From: Bog-756 sp050014755
GTDB taxonomy: Bacteria; Actinomycetota; Acidimicrobiia; Acidimicrobiales; RAAP-2
Direction: 5' to 3'
Assembly (NCBI GenBank): GCA_050014755.1
Contig: JBEKCS010000070.1
Location: 1 to 20,813, forward strand
Length of the DNA: 20,813 bases
Positions 1-6,778 of this stretch are shown here, one piece after another; position 1 is the first letter of the stretch; each line of letters begins with the position of its first letter. The notes beneath the pieces were generated by a model. That model was not told the origin of the DNA and did no database searches. It worked only from the letters and a program-made list of their open reading frames with translations. The translations under genes and the position numbers were made by a program.

Positions 1-34
1 GGTCGTGCGCAAGGCCGGGAAGGCAGCCAAGTAA
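1..34 (+). CDS. rplF: 50S ribosomal protein L6, C-terminal tail (partial)
   Basis: Only the last ten codons and the stop are present, reading VVRKAGKAAK. This matches the basic, lysine-rich C-terminus of L6 (the family usually ends in a VRRKAGK-like tail). L6 binds 23S rRNA near the sarcin-ricin loop in the large subunit. Its TAA overlaps the ATG of rplR by one base (TAATG), the coupling seen again at rpsM-rpsK and groES-groEL. The L6-L18-S5 order is the universal spc operon order, which supports the call more than the short sequence does. Confidence 0.85.
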   Translation, partial: VVRKAGKAAK

Positions 35-396
35 TGGCACGCACAGATCACAAGCTCGAGCTCCGTCGCCGCCGCCACAAGCGGGTCCGTCGCCGGGTCG
101 AGGGCACCGCCGAGCGTCCGCGCCTGGCCGTGTTCCGCTCCAACAAGCACATCACCGCCCAGCTCATCGACGACCTGGCCGGCCGGACCCTGACCTCGGC
201 ATCCTCGGTGGAGCCCTCCCTGCGGGGGGCCACCGGCGGCAACGTCGACGCGGCCAAGGCCGTGGGGGCCCTGGTGGCCACCCGCGCCAAGGAAGCCGGT
301 ATCACCGCCGTGGTCTTCGACCGCGGCGGGTTCGCCTACCACGGGCGGGTGGCCGCGCTGGCCGATGCCGCCCGCGCCGAAGGACTGGAGTTCTGA
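34..396 (+). CDS. rplR: 50S ribosomal protein L18
   Basis: A 120-residue protein, normal for L18, which binds 5S rRNA and joins it to the central protuberance of the large subunit. The N-terminus is a very basic arm (RRRRHKRVRRRVEGT, about residues 11-25). It is followed by the hallmark RPRLAVFRSNKHITAQLIDD and, near the C-terminus, VVFDRGGFAYHGRVAALADAAR, the conserved FDRGGYxYHGRVxALAxAAR block. The ATG overlaps the rplF stop by one base. The rpsE ATG begins one base after the TGA. The position between L6 and S5 is canonical. Confidence 0.97.
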   Translation: MARTDHKLELRRRRHKRVRRRVEGTAERPRLAVFRSNKHITAQLIDDLAGRTLTSASSVEPSLRGATGGNVDAAKAVGALVATRAKEAGITAVVFDRGGFAYHGRVAALADAARAEGLEF

Positions 397-397
397 G

Positions 398-958
398 ATG
401 GCCGTGAACAACAACGAGTTGCAGTTCGAGGAGCGCACCATCCGGGTCAACCGGGTGTCCAAGGTGGTCAAGGGTGGCCGCCGGTTCTCCTTCGCCGCCC
501 TCATGGTCGTCGGTGACGGCAACGGACGGGTCGGGCTCGGCTACGGCAAGGCCAAGGAAGCCGGCCTGGCCGTGCAGAAGGGCATCGAGGAAGCCCGCAA
601 GAACATGTTCGACGTGCCGCTGGCCGGCTCGACCATCACCCACCCCATCGTCGGGGCGAGCGGTGCCGGACGGGTCATGCTGAAGCCGGCCGCCCCCGGT
701 ACCGGGGTCATCGCCGGTGGCGCGGCCCGGGCCATCCTCGAGATGGCCGGCATCCGCGACATCCTGGCCAAGTCGCTCGGTTCCTCCAACGGCATCAACG
801 TGGCCCACGCCACCATCGCCGGACTGAAGGGCCTGAAGCGTCCCGACGAGATCGCCGCCCTCCGTGGCAAGCCGGTCGACGAGGTCGTGCCCGCGGCCAT
901 GCTGCGCGCCTACCGCGAGCGGCGTCGCGAGGCCGACGTGTTCGTGGAGGTGAACTGA
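398..958 (+). CDS. rpsE: 30S ribosomal protein S5
   Basis: A 186-residue S5, a small-subunit protein that helps decoding accuracy and lies near the mRNA entry channel. The N-terminal double-stranded-RNA-binding-like domain carries the signature VVKGGRRFSFAALMVVGDG and GYGKAKE (about residues 26-56). The C-terminal domain holds GTGVIAGGAARAILEMAG and the conserved SLGSSNGINVAHAT region. I chose ATG 398 because CTGGAG lies seven bases upstream and because it gives the normal short acidic N-terminus. The frame is open back to ATG 365, but that start would lie inside rplR and add eleven residues with no family match. Confidence 0.97.
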   Translation: MAVNNNELQFEERTIRVNRVSKVVKGGRRFSFAALMVVGDGNGRVGLGYGKAKEAGLAVQKGIEEARKNMFDVPLAGSTITHPIVGASGAGRVMLKPAAPGTGVIAGGAARAILEMAGIRDILAKSLGSSNGINVAHATIAGLKGLKRPDEIAALRGKPVDEVVPAAMLRAYRERRREADVFVEVN

Positions 959-959
959 G

Positions 960-1184
960 ATGACCCCCGACGCCGCGACGTCTCCGACCGGCTGGATCCG
1001 GGTCACCCAGATCCGCTCCTCGATCGGCACCAAGCCCAAGCACCGTGGGACCCTGCGCGCCCTCGGGCTCCGTGGCATCGGACGCACCAATGTGCTGCCG
1101 GACCGTCCGGAGATCCGTGGGATGCTGGCCCGTGTCCCGCACCTGGTGGACGTCACGTCCGCCGCCGAAGACGAGAAAGGCTGA
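960..1184 (+). CDS. rpmD: 50S ribosomal protein L30
   Basis: A 74-residue protein. The core from about residue 12 (WIRVTQIRSSIGTKPKHRGTL, then LGLRGIGRTNVLPDRPEIRGML) is the compact L30 fold that binds 23S rRNA. The usual length is near 60, so this copy has an N-terminal extension of about ten residues (MTPDAATSPTG) and a short acidic tail. The ATG begins one base after the rpsE stop, with a GGAGG-like sequence in the end of rpsE. No alternative start codon close to W12 is apparent. The S5-L30-L15 order is standard. Confidence 0.95.
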   Translation: MTPDAATSPTGWIRVTQIRSSIGTKPKHRGTLRALGLRGIGRTNVLPDRPEIRGMLARVPHLVDVTSAAEDEKG

Positions 1185-1186
1185 CC

Positions 1187-1675
1187 ATGAAGCTCCATGA
1201 GCTCCGCCCTCCGGCAGGTTCCAACCGCGCCCGCAAGCGGGTCGGTCGCGGCATCGGCGGCAAGGGTGGCAAGACGGCAGGCCGTGGCACCAAGGGCCAG
1301 GGCGCTCGCGACACCATCCCGATGGGCTTCGAGGGTGGCCAGCTGCCCCTGATGCAGCGGATCCCCAAGCTCCGCGGCTTCACGAACCCGTTCCGGGTGG
1401 AGTACACCCCGGTGAACGTCGGCGCCCTGGGCGCCGTCGTCGGGGACACCGCCGACATCGCCGCCCTGGTGGCGGCCGGACTCGCCCACAAGGGTGACCT
1501 GGTCAAGGTCCTCGGCGGCGGTGAGGTGTCCCGGGCCCTGCGGGTCGAGGCCCACGCCTTTTCGGCATCGGCCGAGGCGGCCATCACGGCCGCCGGCGGC
1601 TCGGTGTCCCTGGTGCCGCTGCCGTTCGGAAACGACCGCCCGCCGGCCAAGGGCAACGCCCTCACCAACCGCTAG
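1187..1675 (+). CDS. rplO: 50S ribosomal protein L15
   Basis: A 162-residue L15, an early-assembling large-subunit protein with a long basic extension that threads into 23S rRNA. The N-terminal arm holds the hallmark glycine/lysine-rich run: MKLHELRPPAGSNRARKRVGRG, then GGKGGKTAGRGTKGQGAR. Next is GFEGGQLPLMQRIPKLRGF (about residues 47-65). The C-terminal domain ends in the conserved LRVEAHAFSASAEAAITAAGG. It starts two bases after the rpmD stop, with AAAGG just upstream, and precedes secY as in most bacteria. Confidence 0.97.
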   Translation: MKLHELRPPAGSNRARKRVGRGIGGKGGKTAGRGTKGQGARDTIPMGFEGGQLPLMQRIPKLRGFTNPFRVEYTPVNVGALGAVVGDTADIAALVAAGLAHKGDLVKVLGGGEVSRALRVEAHAFSASAEAAITAAGGSVSLVPLPFGNDRPPAKGNALTNR

Positions 1676-1705
1676 CATCTTCCGAACGCGGCGTCGAGGA
1701 GTCCC

Positions 1706-2998
1706 ATGCTTGCCAGCCTGGCCAACATCTTCCGCATCCCCGACCTTCGAAAGAAGGTCCTCTTCACGCTGACCATCATCGCCCTGTACCAGTTCGGGGC
1801 GAACGTGCCGGTCCCCTTCGTGAACTTCTCGAAGGTGTCCCAGCTCGAGGCGGCGTCGAAGTCCTCGGGCGTGCTCGGGTTCCTCAACCTGTTCAGCGGG
1901 GGCGCCCTGACCCGCATGGCGGTGTTCGGGCTGGGCATCATGCCCTACATCACCTCCAGCATCATCATCCAGCTGCTGGCCACGGTGATTCCCAAACTGG
2001 AGCAGTGGCGCGACCAGGGGGCGGTCGGCCAGAAGAAGCTGACCCAGACCACCCGCTACCTCACCGTGGCACTGGCCCTCATGCAGTCGACCGGGCTCGT
2101 CTACCTGTTCCACAAGGGCGGTGGCGGCCTGTTCGGCACCTCCGAGAACATCGACCTCATCCTCAACTACTCGATCTGGCGGGCCGGCTTCATCGTGCTG
2201 ACCCTCACCGCGGGAACCGCCTTCGTGATGTGGCTGGCCGAGCTCATCACCCAGCGGGGCATCGGCCAGGGGATGTCGATCCTCATCTTCGCCAACGTCG
2301 TGGCCGGCATCCCGACGGGCCTCAACACCGTCCTCCAGGAGGGTGGCCGGGTCAAGTTCGCCAGCATCCTCCTGGTCTCGCTCGCCCTGCTGGTGCTCAT
2401 CGTCTTCGTCGACCAGGGCCAGCGCCGGATCCCGGTGACGTTCGCCAAACGGGTGGTCGGGCGCAAGATGTACGGCGGGTCGAACACGTACATCCCGCTG
2501 AAGGTGAACCAGGCGGGCGTGATCCCCATCATCTTCGCCAGCTCGGTGCTCTACATCCCCGTCCTGCTGTCGAACATCGTCCCCTCGGCGGCGTTCCGGG
2601 CCTGGGTCAACCACAACGTCACCCCGACCAGCGTCTTCTACATCTTCACGTACTTCCTGTTCATCCTCCTCTTCACCTTCTTCTACGTCTACGTCGCGTT
2701 CGACCCCCACCAGCAGGCGGACATCATCCGAAAGCAGGGTGGGTACATCCCCGGCATCCGGCCCGGTCAGCCGACCGAGCGGTACCTGGCCCACATCCTC
2801 AACCGGATCACGTGGCCGGGGGCCCTGTTCCTCGGAGCGGTGGCTGTGACCCCGTCGCTACTCATGGCCGCGTGGAACATCACCAGCTATCCCTTCTACG
2901 GAACGACGCTCCTGATCGCAACTGGTGTGGCCCTCGAGACGATGAAGCAGATCGACAGCCAGCTCATGATGCGAAACTACGAGGGCTTCCTCAAGTAG
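1706..2998 (+). CDS. secY: Preprotein translocase channel subunit SecY
   Basis: A 430-residue multi-spanning inner-membrane protein, the pore of the SecYEG channel that exports or inserts pre-proteins. It has about ten hydrophobic segments. The first spans roughly residues 17-35. The plug region FLNLFSGGALTRMAVFGLGIMPYITSSII follows (about residues 55-83). The cytoplasmic loops carry ITQRGIGQGMSILIFANVVAGIP and, near the C-terminus, RKQGGYIPGIRPGQPTERYL, both family hallmarks; basic residues here contact SecA or the ribosome. GAGGAG lies four bases before ATG 1706. The stop is followed directly by the GTG of adk. The secY-adk-map order is typical of high-GC Gram-positives. Confidence 0.97.
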   Translation: MLASLANIFRIPDLRKKVLFTLTIIALYQFGANVPVPFVNFSKVSQLEAASKSSGVLGFLNLFSGGALTRMAVFGLGIMPYITSSIIIQLLATVIPKLEQWRDQGAVGQKKLTQTTRYLTVALALMQSTGLVYLFHKGGGGLFGTSENIDLILNYSIWRAGFIVLTLTAGTAFVMWLAELITQRGIGQGMSILIFANVVAGIPTGLNTVLQEGGRVKFASILLVSLALLVLIVFVDQGQRRIPVTFAKRVVGRKMYGGSNTYIPLKVNQAGVIPIIFASSVLYIPVLLSNIVPSAAFRAWVNHNVTPTSVFYIFTYFLFILLFTFFYVYVAFDPHQQADIIRKQGGYIPGIRPGQPTERYLAHILNRITWPGALFLGAVAVTPSLLMAAWNITSYPFYGTTLLIATGVALETMKQIDSQLMMRNYEGFLK

Positions 2999-3679
2999 GT
3001 GGTAATCGGCGCCAGGCTCGTCGTCCTCGGCAAACAGGGGGCGGGGAAGGGGACACAGTGTCTGTCCCTCTCCCATCACTACGTCGTCACCCACGTCTCG
3101 ACGGGTGACATGCTCCGCGAGGCCGTCAAGCAGGGGACTCCGCTCGGCGTCAAGGCCAAGGAGCTCATGGACCGCGGCGAGCTCCTCGGGGACGACCTGA
3201 TCATGGAGATGGTCTCGTCCCGACTGGAGGAGACCGACACCAAGAACCGCGGGTTCATCCTCGATGGCTGCCCCCGTACGGTGGCCCAGGCCCAGATGCT
3301 GGCCGACCTGCTGGCCCCGGTCGACCTCGACCTGGTCATCGACATCGAGGTCCCCACCTCCCAGGTGCTCCGGAGGCTGGCGTCGCGCCGGGTGTGCGTC
3401 GACTGTGGCGCCAACTACTCGCTGGCGGCGCGGCCGATGATCAACTGGACGTGCGACGTCTGCGGCGGCGAGGTGATCCAGCGCGAGGACGACACCGAGG
3501 AGGCCATCACCCGCAGGCTCGAGATCTACGAGATCCAGACCGCCCCGCTCATCGACTGGTACACGGAACGGGGCCAACTGGCGGCCGTCAGCGGGACCGG
3601 TTCGCCCGATGCCGTGACCAAGCGGATCGTCCGGGCCATCGAGGACCGCCGGAACCGCAAGGGCGGTCGATTCACGTGA
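2999..3679 (+). CDS. adk: Adenylate kinase, long zinc-LID form
   Basis: A 226-residue cytoplasmic enzyme that interconverts ATP + AMP and 2 ADP. The P-loop reads GKQGAGKGTQ (residues 11-20). The AMP-binding region follows, with HVSTGDMLRE (32-41). The LID domain carries four cysteines, C133, C136, C152 and C155, in a CxxC...CxxC zinc ribbon, so this is the long metal-binding form rather than the LID-less ~181-residue mycobacterial type. Oddities: the usual DG[F/Y]PR motif is DGCPR (C91), and the P-loop has KQ where most have PP or AP. It starts with GTG immediately after the secY stop with no spacer, implying coupling. Confidence 0.95.
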   Translation: MVIGARLVVLGKQGAGKGTQCLSLSHHYVVTHVSTGDMLREAVKQGTPLGVKAKELMDRGELLGDDLIMEMVSSRLEETDTKNRGFILDGCPRTVAQAQMLADLLAPVDLDLVIDIEVPTSQVLRRLASRRVCVDCGANYSLAARPMINWTCDVCGGEVIQREDDTEEAITRRLEIYEIQTAPLIDWYTERGQLAAVSGTGSPDAVTKRIVRAIEDRRNRKGGRFT

Positions 3680-3688
3680 TCCTGCCTC

Positions 3689-3694
3689 TACGAT
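3689..3694 (+). promoter_or_regulatory. Possible -10 box (TACGAT) for a leaderless transcript
   Basis: TACGAT is followed by seven bases (GACCCAT) and then ATG at 3702. A TANNNT box 6-8 bases from a start codon is the known layout of actinobacterial leaderless promoters. No convincing -35 box is present (TCGATT at 3667 is weak), and no Shine-Dalgarno sequence precedes the ATG. It would give the map gene its own promoter inside the spc operon. Confidence 0.4.
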
Positions 3695-3701
3695 GACCCA
3701 T

Positions 3702-3764
3702 ATGTCTGCACACGTCACGATCATGGAGAGCGGCGCGCCGGGCGTCCGCCGGGACCGCCGATGA
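3702..3764 (+). CDS. Candidate 20-residue leader peptide upstream of map
   Basis: This is a short ORF reading MSAHVTIMESGAPGVRRDRR. No family is recognised. It fills the gap between adk and map, and its TGA overlaps the map ATG in an ATGA junction. Two things support translation. A TACGAT -10-like box sits seven bases before its ATG (leaderless pattern). The map start has no Shine-Dalgarno sequence of its own (CGGGACCGCCG precedes it), so map may depend on ribosomes finishing this ORF. The peptide ends in an arginine-rich stretch (RRDRR). The ORF could still be chance, because 20 codons without a stop is common in GC-rich DNA. Confidence 0.35.
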   Translation: MSAHVTIMESGAPGVRRDRR

Positions 3765-4504
3765 GGCGCAACGCCGACGAGCTGGCCAAGATGCGCAAGG
3801 CCGGGCGGGTGGTGGCCGAGATGCACTCGGCCACCCGTGCGGTCATCGCCCCCGGCGTAACCACCCTCGAGATCGACCGGGTCGCCCGCGACGTACTGGA
3901 GAAGCGGGGTGCCGGGTCCAACTTCCTCGGGTACCACGGGTTCCCCGCGGTGGTGTGCACCTCGCCGAACTCCATGATCGTCCACGGGATCCCCTCGGCG
4001 AAGGTGGTGCTGGCCGAGGGCGACATCATCTCGGTCGACTGCGGAGCGATCATCGAGGGCTACCACGGGGACGCCGCGTACACGGTCGGGGTGGGCGAGG
4101 TGTCGGCTGAGGCCGCCCGCCTGATGGAGGTCACCGAGGCCAGCCTGTACGCCGGCATCGACCAGTTGGTACCGGGCAACCGGCTCCACGAAGTGGGCCG
4201 GGCCGTCCAGAAGGTGGCCGAGGCCGCCGGGTTCTCGGTGGTCCGCGAGTACGTCGGCCACGCCATCGGCACAGCCATGCACGAGGAACCCCAGGTCCCC
4301 AACTACTGGCCGGGGACGCCCGGGCCGACCCTCAAAGAGGGGATGGTCTTCGCCATCGAGCCCATGGTGAACGCAGGGGGCACCGGCACGGTCCTCCTCG
4401 ACGACGGATGGAGCGTGGTCACCGCGGACGGGCGGCTTTCGGCCCACTTCGAACACACCATCGCGGTGACTGACGACGGGCCGGAGGTCCTGACCGTCCT
4501 CTAG
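3761..4504 (+). CDS. map: Methionine aminopeptidase, type I
   Basis: A 247-residue cytoplasmic metalloprotease that removes the initiator methionine from nascent proteins. All five metal ligands of the pita-bread fold are visible: D93 (ISVDCGA), D104 (GYHGDAAYT), H167 (YVGHAIGTAMHEEP), E200 (FAIEPMVN) and E231 (HFEHTIAV). The substrate-site histidine is H75 (IVHGIP). It lacks the long N-terminal zinc-finger extension found in some actinobacterial paralogs. ATG 3761 is the only start that gives the normal N-terminus MRRNADELAKMRKAGRVV. It has no obvious Shine-Dalgarno sequence and overlaps the small upstream ORF by four bases. Its place after adk is standard. Confidence 0.96.
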   Translation: MRRNADELAKMRKAGRVVAEMHSATRAVIAPGVTTLEIDRVARDVLEKRGAGSNFLGYHGFPAVVCTSPNSMIVHGIPSAKVVLAEGDIISVDCGAIIEGYHGDAAYTVGVGEVSAEAARLMEVTEASLYAGIDQLVPGNRLHEVGRAVQKVAEAAGFSVVREYVGHAIGTAMHEEPQVPNYWPGTPGPTLKEGMVFAIEPMVNAGGTGTVLLDDGWSVVTADGRLSAHFEHTIAVTDDGPEVLTVL

Positions 4505-4563
4505 GCCGCTGACCTGGGGGTTCTCCTCCCGAGAGGGGGAGACGGGGGGCTCGGGAGTTCGGA

Positions 4564-4592
4564 CTGGCAATTTGGCGACGAAGGGCTAGACT
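4564..4592 (+). promoter_or_regulatory. Probable promoter for the infA-rpmJ-rpsM-rpsK-rpsD-rpoA segment
   Basis: CTGGCA (4564-4569) and TAGACT (4587-4592) are separated by 17 bases. Each matches the housekeeping sigma consensus at four of six positions. The start of transcription would fall near 4599, leaving a leader of about 170 nt before infA. The site lies in the 262-base gap between map and infA, the largest gap inside the ribosomal block before truA. Assigned by eye. Confidence 0.45.
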
Positions 4593-4681
4593 GGTCATTC
4601 GGCTGGCCACGGGTGTGTTGTGGCGTGCCGACCCCGTTTCCGGAGGCGCTGCTCAGGCGTGCCCCCGACTGCGGTTGGGTC

Positions 4682-4705
4682 CGGACGACGAACATTCGTG
4701 GTCCG
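4682..4705 (+). promoter_or_regulatory. Hairpin in the infA 5' leader
   Basis: CGGACGACG and CGTGGTCCG form a nine-position stem with one internal G-G mismatch around the six-base loop AACATT. It ends about 62 bases before the infA start, inside the predicted untranslated leader. Such a structure could be an autoregulatory site, but hairpins of this size also arise by chance in GC-rich DNA. No T-run follows, so it does not look like an intrinsic terminator. Confidence 0.3.
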
Positions 4706-4766
4706 AGGCGCACGTCGACCCCCGGGCCGACGACGGACGAGAACGACTGAGTAGTAGGAGATTCAC

Positions 4767-4991
4767 CTGCCCAAGCCCAAGGAAGATGCCATCGTGCTGG
4801 AGGGAACGGTCGTGGAACCGCTCCCGAACGCCATGTTCCGCGTGGAGCTGGAGAACGGCCACAACGTGCTGGCGCACAGTTCGGGAAAGATGCGGATGCA
4901 CCGCATCCGCATCCTCCCCGGGGACAAGGTGCAAGTGGAGATCACTCCCTACGACCTGGCCCGAGGGCGGATCACCTACCGCTACAAGTGA
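4767..4991 (+). CDS. infA: Translation initiation factor IF-1, apparent CTG start
   Basis: A 74-residue S1/OB-fold protein that binds the 30S A site during initiation with IF-2 and IF-3. The core GTVVEPLPNAMFRVELENGH, SGKMRMHRIRILPGDKV and SPYDL-like TPYDLARGRITYRYK are textbook IF-1. The frame opens after an in-frame TAG at 4755. The codon at the family N-terminus (PKPKEDAIVLEG follows) is CTG, with AGGAG six bases upstream. No ATG, GTG or TTG is available there. The next usable start, GTG 4794, would remove nine residues and damage the first beta strand. The usual HISGKMR reads HSSGKMR here. rpmJ follows after 86 bases that contain two small GC hairpins. Confidence 0.93.
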   Translation: MPKPKEDAIVLEGTVVEPLPNAMFRVELENGHNVLAHSSGKMRMHRIRILPGDKVQVEITPYDLARGRITYRYK

Positions 4992-5077
4992 GTCAGGCCG
5001 GACCCGCCACGTCGGCGGGGACGGGAGGTACGGAACCGTGGCCCACGGGCCCTACGGAACGAGACAAGGACGACAAC

Positions 5078-5191
5078 GTGAAGGTTCGACCCAGCGTCAA
5101 GCCGATGTGTGAGAAGTGCAAAGTGATCCGCCGGCACCGGCGCGTCATCGTCATCTGCGACAACCCCCGCCACAAGCAGCGGCAGGGTTGA
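5078..5191 (+). CDS. rpmJ: 50S ribosomal protein L36 (zinc-binding form)
   Basis: A 37-residue protein reading MKVRPSVKPMCEKCKVIRR, then CDNPRHKQRQG. L36 is the smallest large-subunit protein and stabilises 23S rRNA. The zinc ribbon is intact with C11, C14, C27 and H32, so this is the C+ form rather than the cysteine-free paralog made in zinc shortage. The start is GTG, with AAGGA seven bases upstream. Its place between infA and rpsM is typical. Confidence 0.97.
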   Translation: MKVRPSVKPMCEKCKVIRRHRRVIVICDNPRHKQRQG

Positions 5192-5226
5192 GCCGGATCC
5201 GGCGCAAGTAAGAGAAAGAAGAATCC

Positions 5227-5604
5227 GTGGCCCGTATCTCCGGTGTGGACATTCCCCGCGAAAAGCGGTTGGAGATCTCCCTCACCTACATCTTCGGCGT
5301 CGGCCGGACCACCGCGCAGCAGATCTGTGCGGCCACCGAGACCAGCCCCGACACCCGCGTCCGGGACCTGACCGACGAAGAGGTCACCCGACTCCGCAAC
5401 TACATCGACGCCAACCTGCAGGTCGAGGGCGACCTGCGCCGTGACATCTCCCAGGACATCAAGCGGAAGATGGAAATCGGCTGCTACCAGGGAATCCGCC
5501 ACCGCAAGGGTCTGCCGGTCCACGGCCAGCGCACCCACACCAACGCCCGCACCCGCAAGGGCCCGAAGAAGACCGTCGCCGGAAAGAAGAAGGTTCGCAA
5601 GTAA
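5227..5604 (+). CDS. rpsM: 30S ribosomal protein S13
   Basis: A 125-residue S13, which sits in the head of the small subunit and contacts the P-site tRNA and the large-subunit bridges. It begins MARISGVDIPREKRLEISLTYIFGVGRTTAQQI, the family N-terminus with its helix-hairpin-helix-like segment. The C-terminal half has the signature IGCYQGIRHRKGLPVHGQRTHTNARTRKGP and a lysine-rich tail. The start is GTG, preceded only by a weak purine run (AAGAGAAAGAAG). The TAA overlaps the rpsK ATG by one base. L36-S13-S11-S4-alpha is the standard alpha-operon order. Confidence 0.97.
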   Translation: MARISGVDIPREKRLEISLTYIFGVGRTTAQQICAATETSPDTRVRDLTDEEVTRLRNYIDANLQVEGDLRRDISQDIKRKMEIGCYQGIRHRKGLPVHGQRTHTNARTRKGPKKTVAGKKKVRK

Positions 5605-6008
5605 TGGCCAAGCCCACCAAGCCCGGAGCGGCTCGCCGTCCCCGCAAGCGCGAGCGGAAGAACGTCACCTTCGGCGTCGCCCACATCAAGAGCTCGTTCA
5701 ACAACACGATCGTCTCCATCGCCGATCCCGAGGGAAACGTGCTGGCCTGGGCATCGGCCGGCAACGTCGGGTTCAAGGGCTCCCGCAAGTCCACCCCGTT
5801 CGCCGCCCAGCTGGCTGCCGAGCAATGCGCCAAGCGGGCCATGGAGCACGGTGTGCGCCGGGTCGACGTGCTGGTCCGCGGACCTGGCTCGGGCCGCGAG
5901 ACCGCCATCCGCTCACTCGCCGCCGCCGGCATCGAGGTCGCCGGCATCAAGGACGTCACCCCCATCCCACACAACGGCTGCCGCCCCAAGAAGCGGCGGC
6001 GGGTGTAG
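5604..6008 (+). CDS. rpsK: 30S ribosomal protein S11
   Basis: A 134-residue S11, which lines the platform of the small subunit near the mRNA exit. The basic N-terminal arm (residues 1-22) leads to VTFGVAHIKSSFNNTIVSIAD. Next come WASAGNVGFKGSRKSTPFAAQLAA, VDVLVRGPGSGRETAIRSL and the terminal DVTPIPHNGCRPKKRRRV. All are strongly conserved family blocks. The ATG overlaps the rpsM stop (TAATG), so translation is probably coupled. A 30-base gap to rpsD follows. Confidence 0.98.
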   Translation: MAKPTKPGAARRPRKRERKNVTFGVAHIKSSFNNTIVSIADPEGNVLAWASAGNVGFKGSRKSTPFAAQLAAEQCAKRAMEHGVRRVDVLVRGPGSGRETAIRSLAAAGIEVAGIKDVTPIPHNGCRPKKRRRV

Positions 6009-6038
6009 GGACGGGGACGAAGGGAACCAGGGAACACC

Positions 6039-6686
6039 ATGGCTCGTTACACCGGACCCGTCTGCCGGCTCTGTCGCCGGGAGCGCACCAAGCTCTTCTT
6101 GAAGGGCGAGCGGTGCTATTCGATGAAGTGCCCCGTCTCCGAGGCGGTCACCGACCGTCACAGCCGCGCCTACCCGCCCGGCGAGCACGGCCGCGACCGC
6201 ATGCGCCAGGGGTCGGAGTACCTCGGCCAGCTCCGCGAGAAGCAGAAGGCCCGCCGCATCTACGGCCTGCTCGAGCAGCAGTTCCACAATCTGTACGTGG
6301 AGGCCAGCCGGGCACCGGGCATCACCGGTGAGAACCTGCTGCGCATGCTCGAGCTGCGACTCGACAACGTGGCGTTCCGCGCCGGGTGGGGGGCCAGCCG
6401 CTCGCAGGCCCGCCAGTTCGTCCGCCACGGCCACGTCCTGGTCAACGGCAAGCGGGTCACCATCCCGAGCTACCGCCTCCGGCAGGGCGACACGGTGGCC
6501 CTCAAGCCGTCGTCCCGCGAGCTGTTCCACGTGCGGCGCAACATGGACACGCTCGACCGCTCGCTGCCCCCGTGGCTCGAAACGGTGGGGGACCGGTTCG
6601 AGGTCCGGGTGTTCTCGCTGCCGCTGCGCGAGCACATCGACGAGCCGGTGCAAGAGCAGCTGATCGTCGAGCTCTACTCCAAGTAG
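6039..6686 (+). CDS. rpsD: 30S ribosomal protein S4 (zinc-binding form)
   Basis: A 215-residue primary 16S rRNA binder that nucleates 30S assembly and, in some bacteria, represses the alpha operon. The N-terminus has four cysteines, C9, C12, C26 and C31 (VCRLC, then CYSMKC), matching the C+ zinc-binding S4 form. YPPGEHGRDRMRQGSEYLGQLREKQKARRIYG follows. The S4 RNA-binding domain spans about residues 104-165 (MLELRLDNVAFRAGWGASRSQARQFVRHGHVLVNGKRVTIPSYRL). The start is ATG 6039 with AGGGAA upstream. A 92-base gap with no gene separates it from rpoA. Confidence 0.97.
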   Translation: MARYTGPVCRLCRRERTKLFLKGERCYSMKCPVSEAVTDRHSRAYPPGEHGRDRMRQGSEYLGQLREKQKARRIYGLLEQQFHNLYVEASRAPGITGENLLRMLELRLDNVAFRAGWGASRSQARQFVRHGHVLVNGKRVTIPSYRLRQGDTVALKPSSRELFHVRRNMDTLDRSLPPWLETVGDRFEVRVFSLPLREHIDEPVQEQLIVELYSK

Positions 6687-6778
6687 CCCCTGCCGGCCCC
6701 GCCGACCGAACCGCCTCAACACTGCACGAACCGACCGAATCCGAACCTGCGCACCACCTGCCGAGGAGCCACACACGC

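Noticed and set aside
302..2794. 830-codon open frame on the minus strand across rplR-secY
   Set aside because: It is antisense to well-identified ribosomal genes and secY, has the D/G/H/V/E-rich composition of GC-rich shadow frames, and matches no family.
4520..4550. Terminator-like CTCC...GGGGGAG pairing after map
   Set aside because: The stem is short and imperfect in a C/G-rich run with no T-tract.
2858..4570. 570-codon minus-strand open frame across adk and map
   Set aside because: It is a shadow of adk and map. Composition is low complexity and no domain is recognisable.
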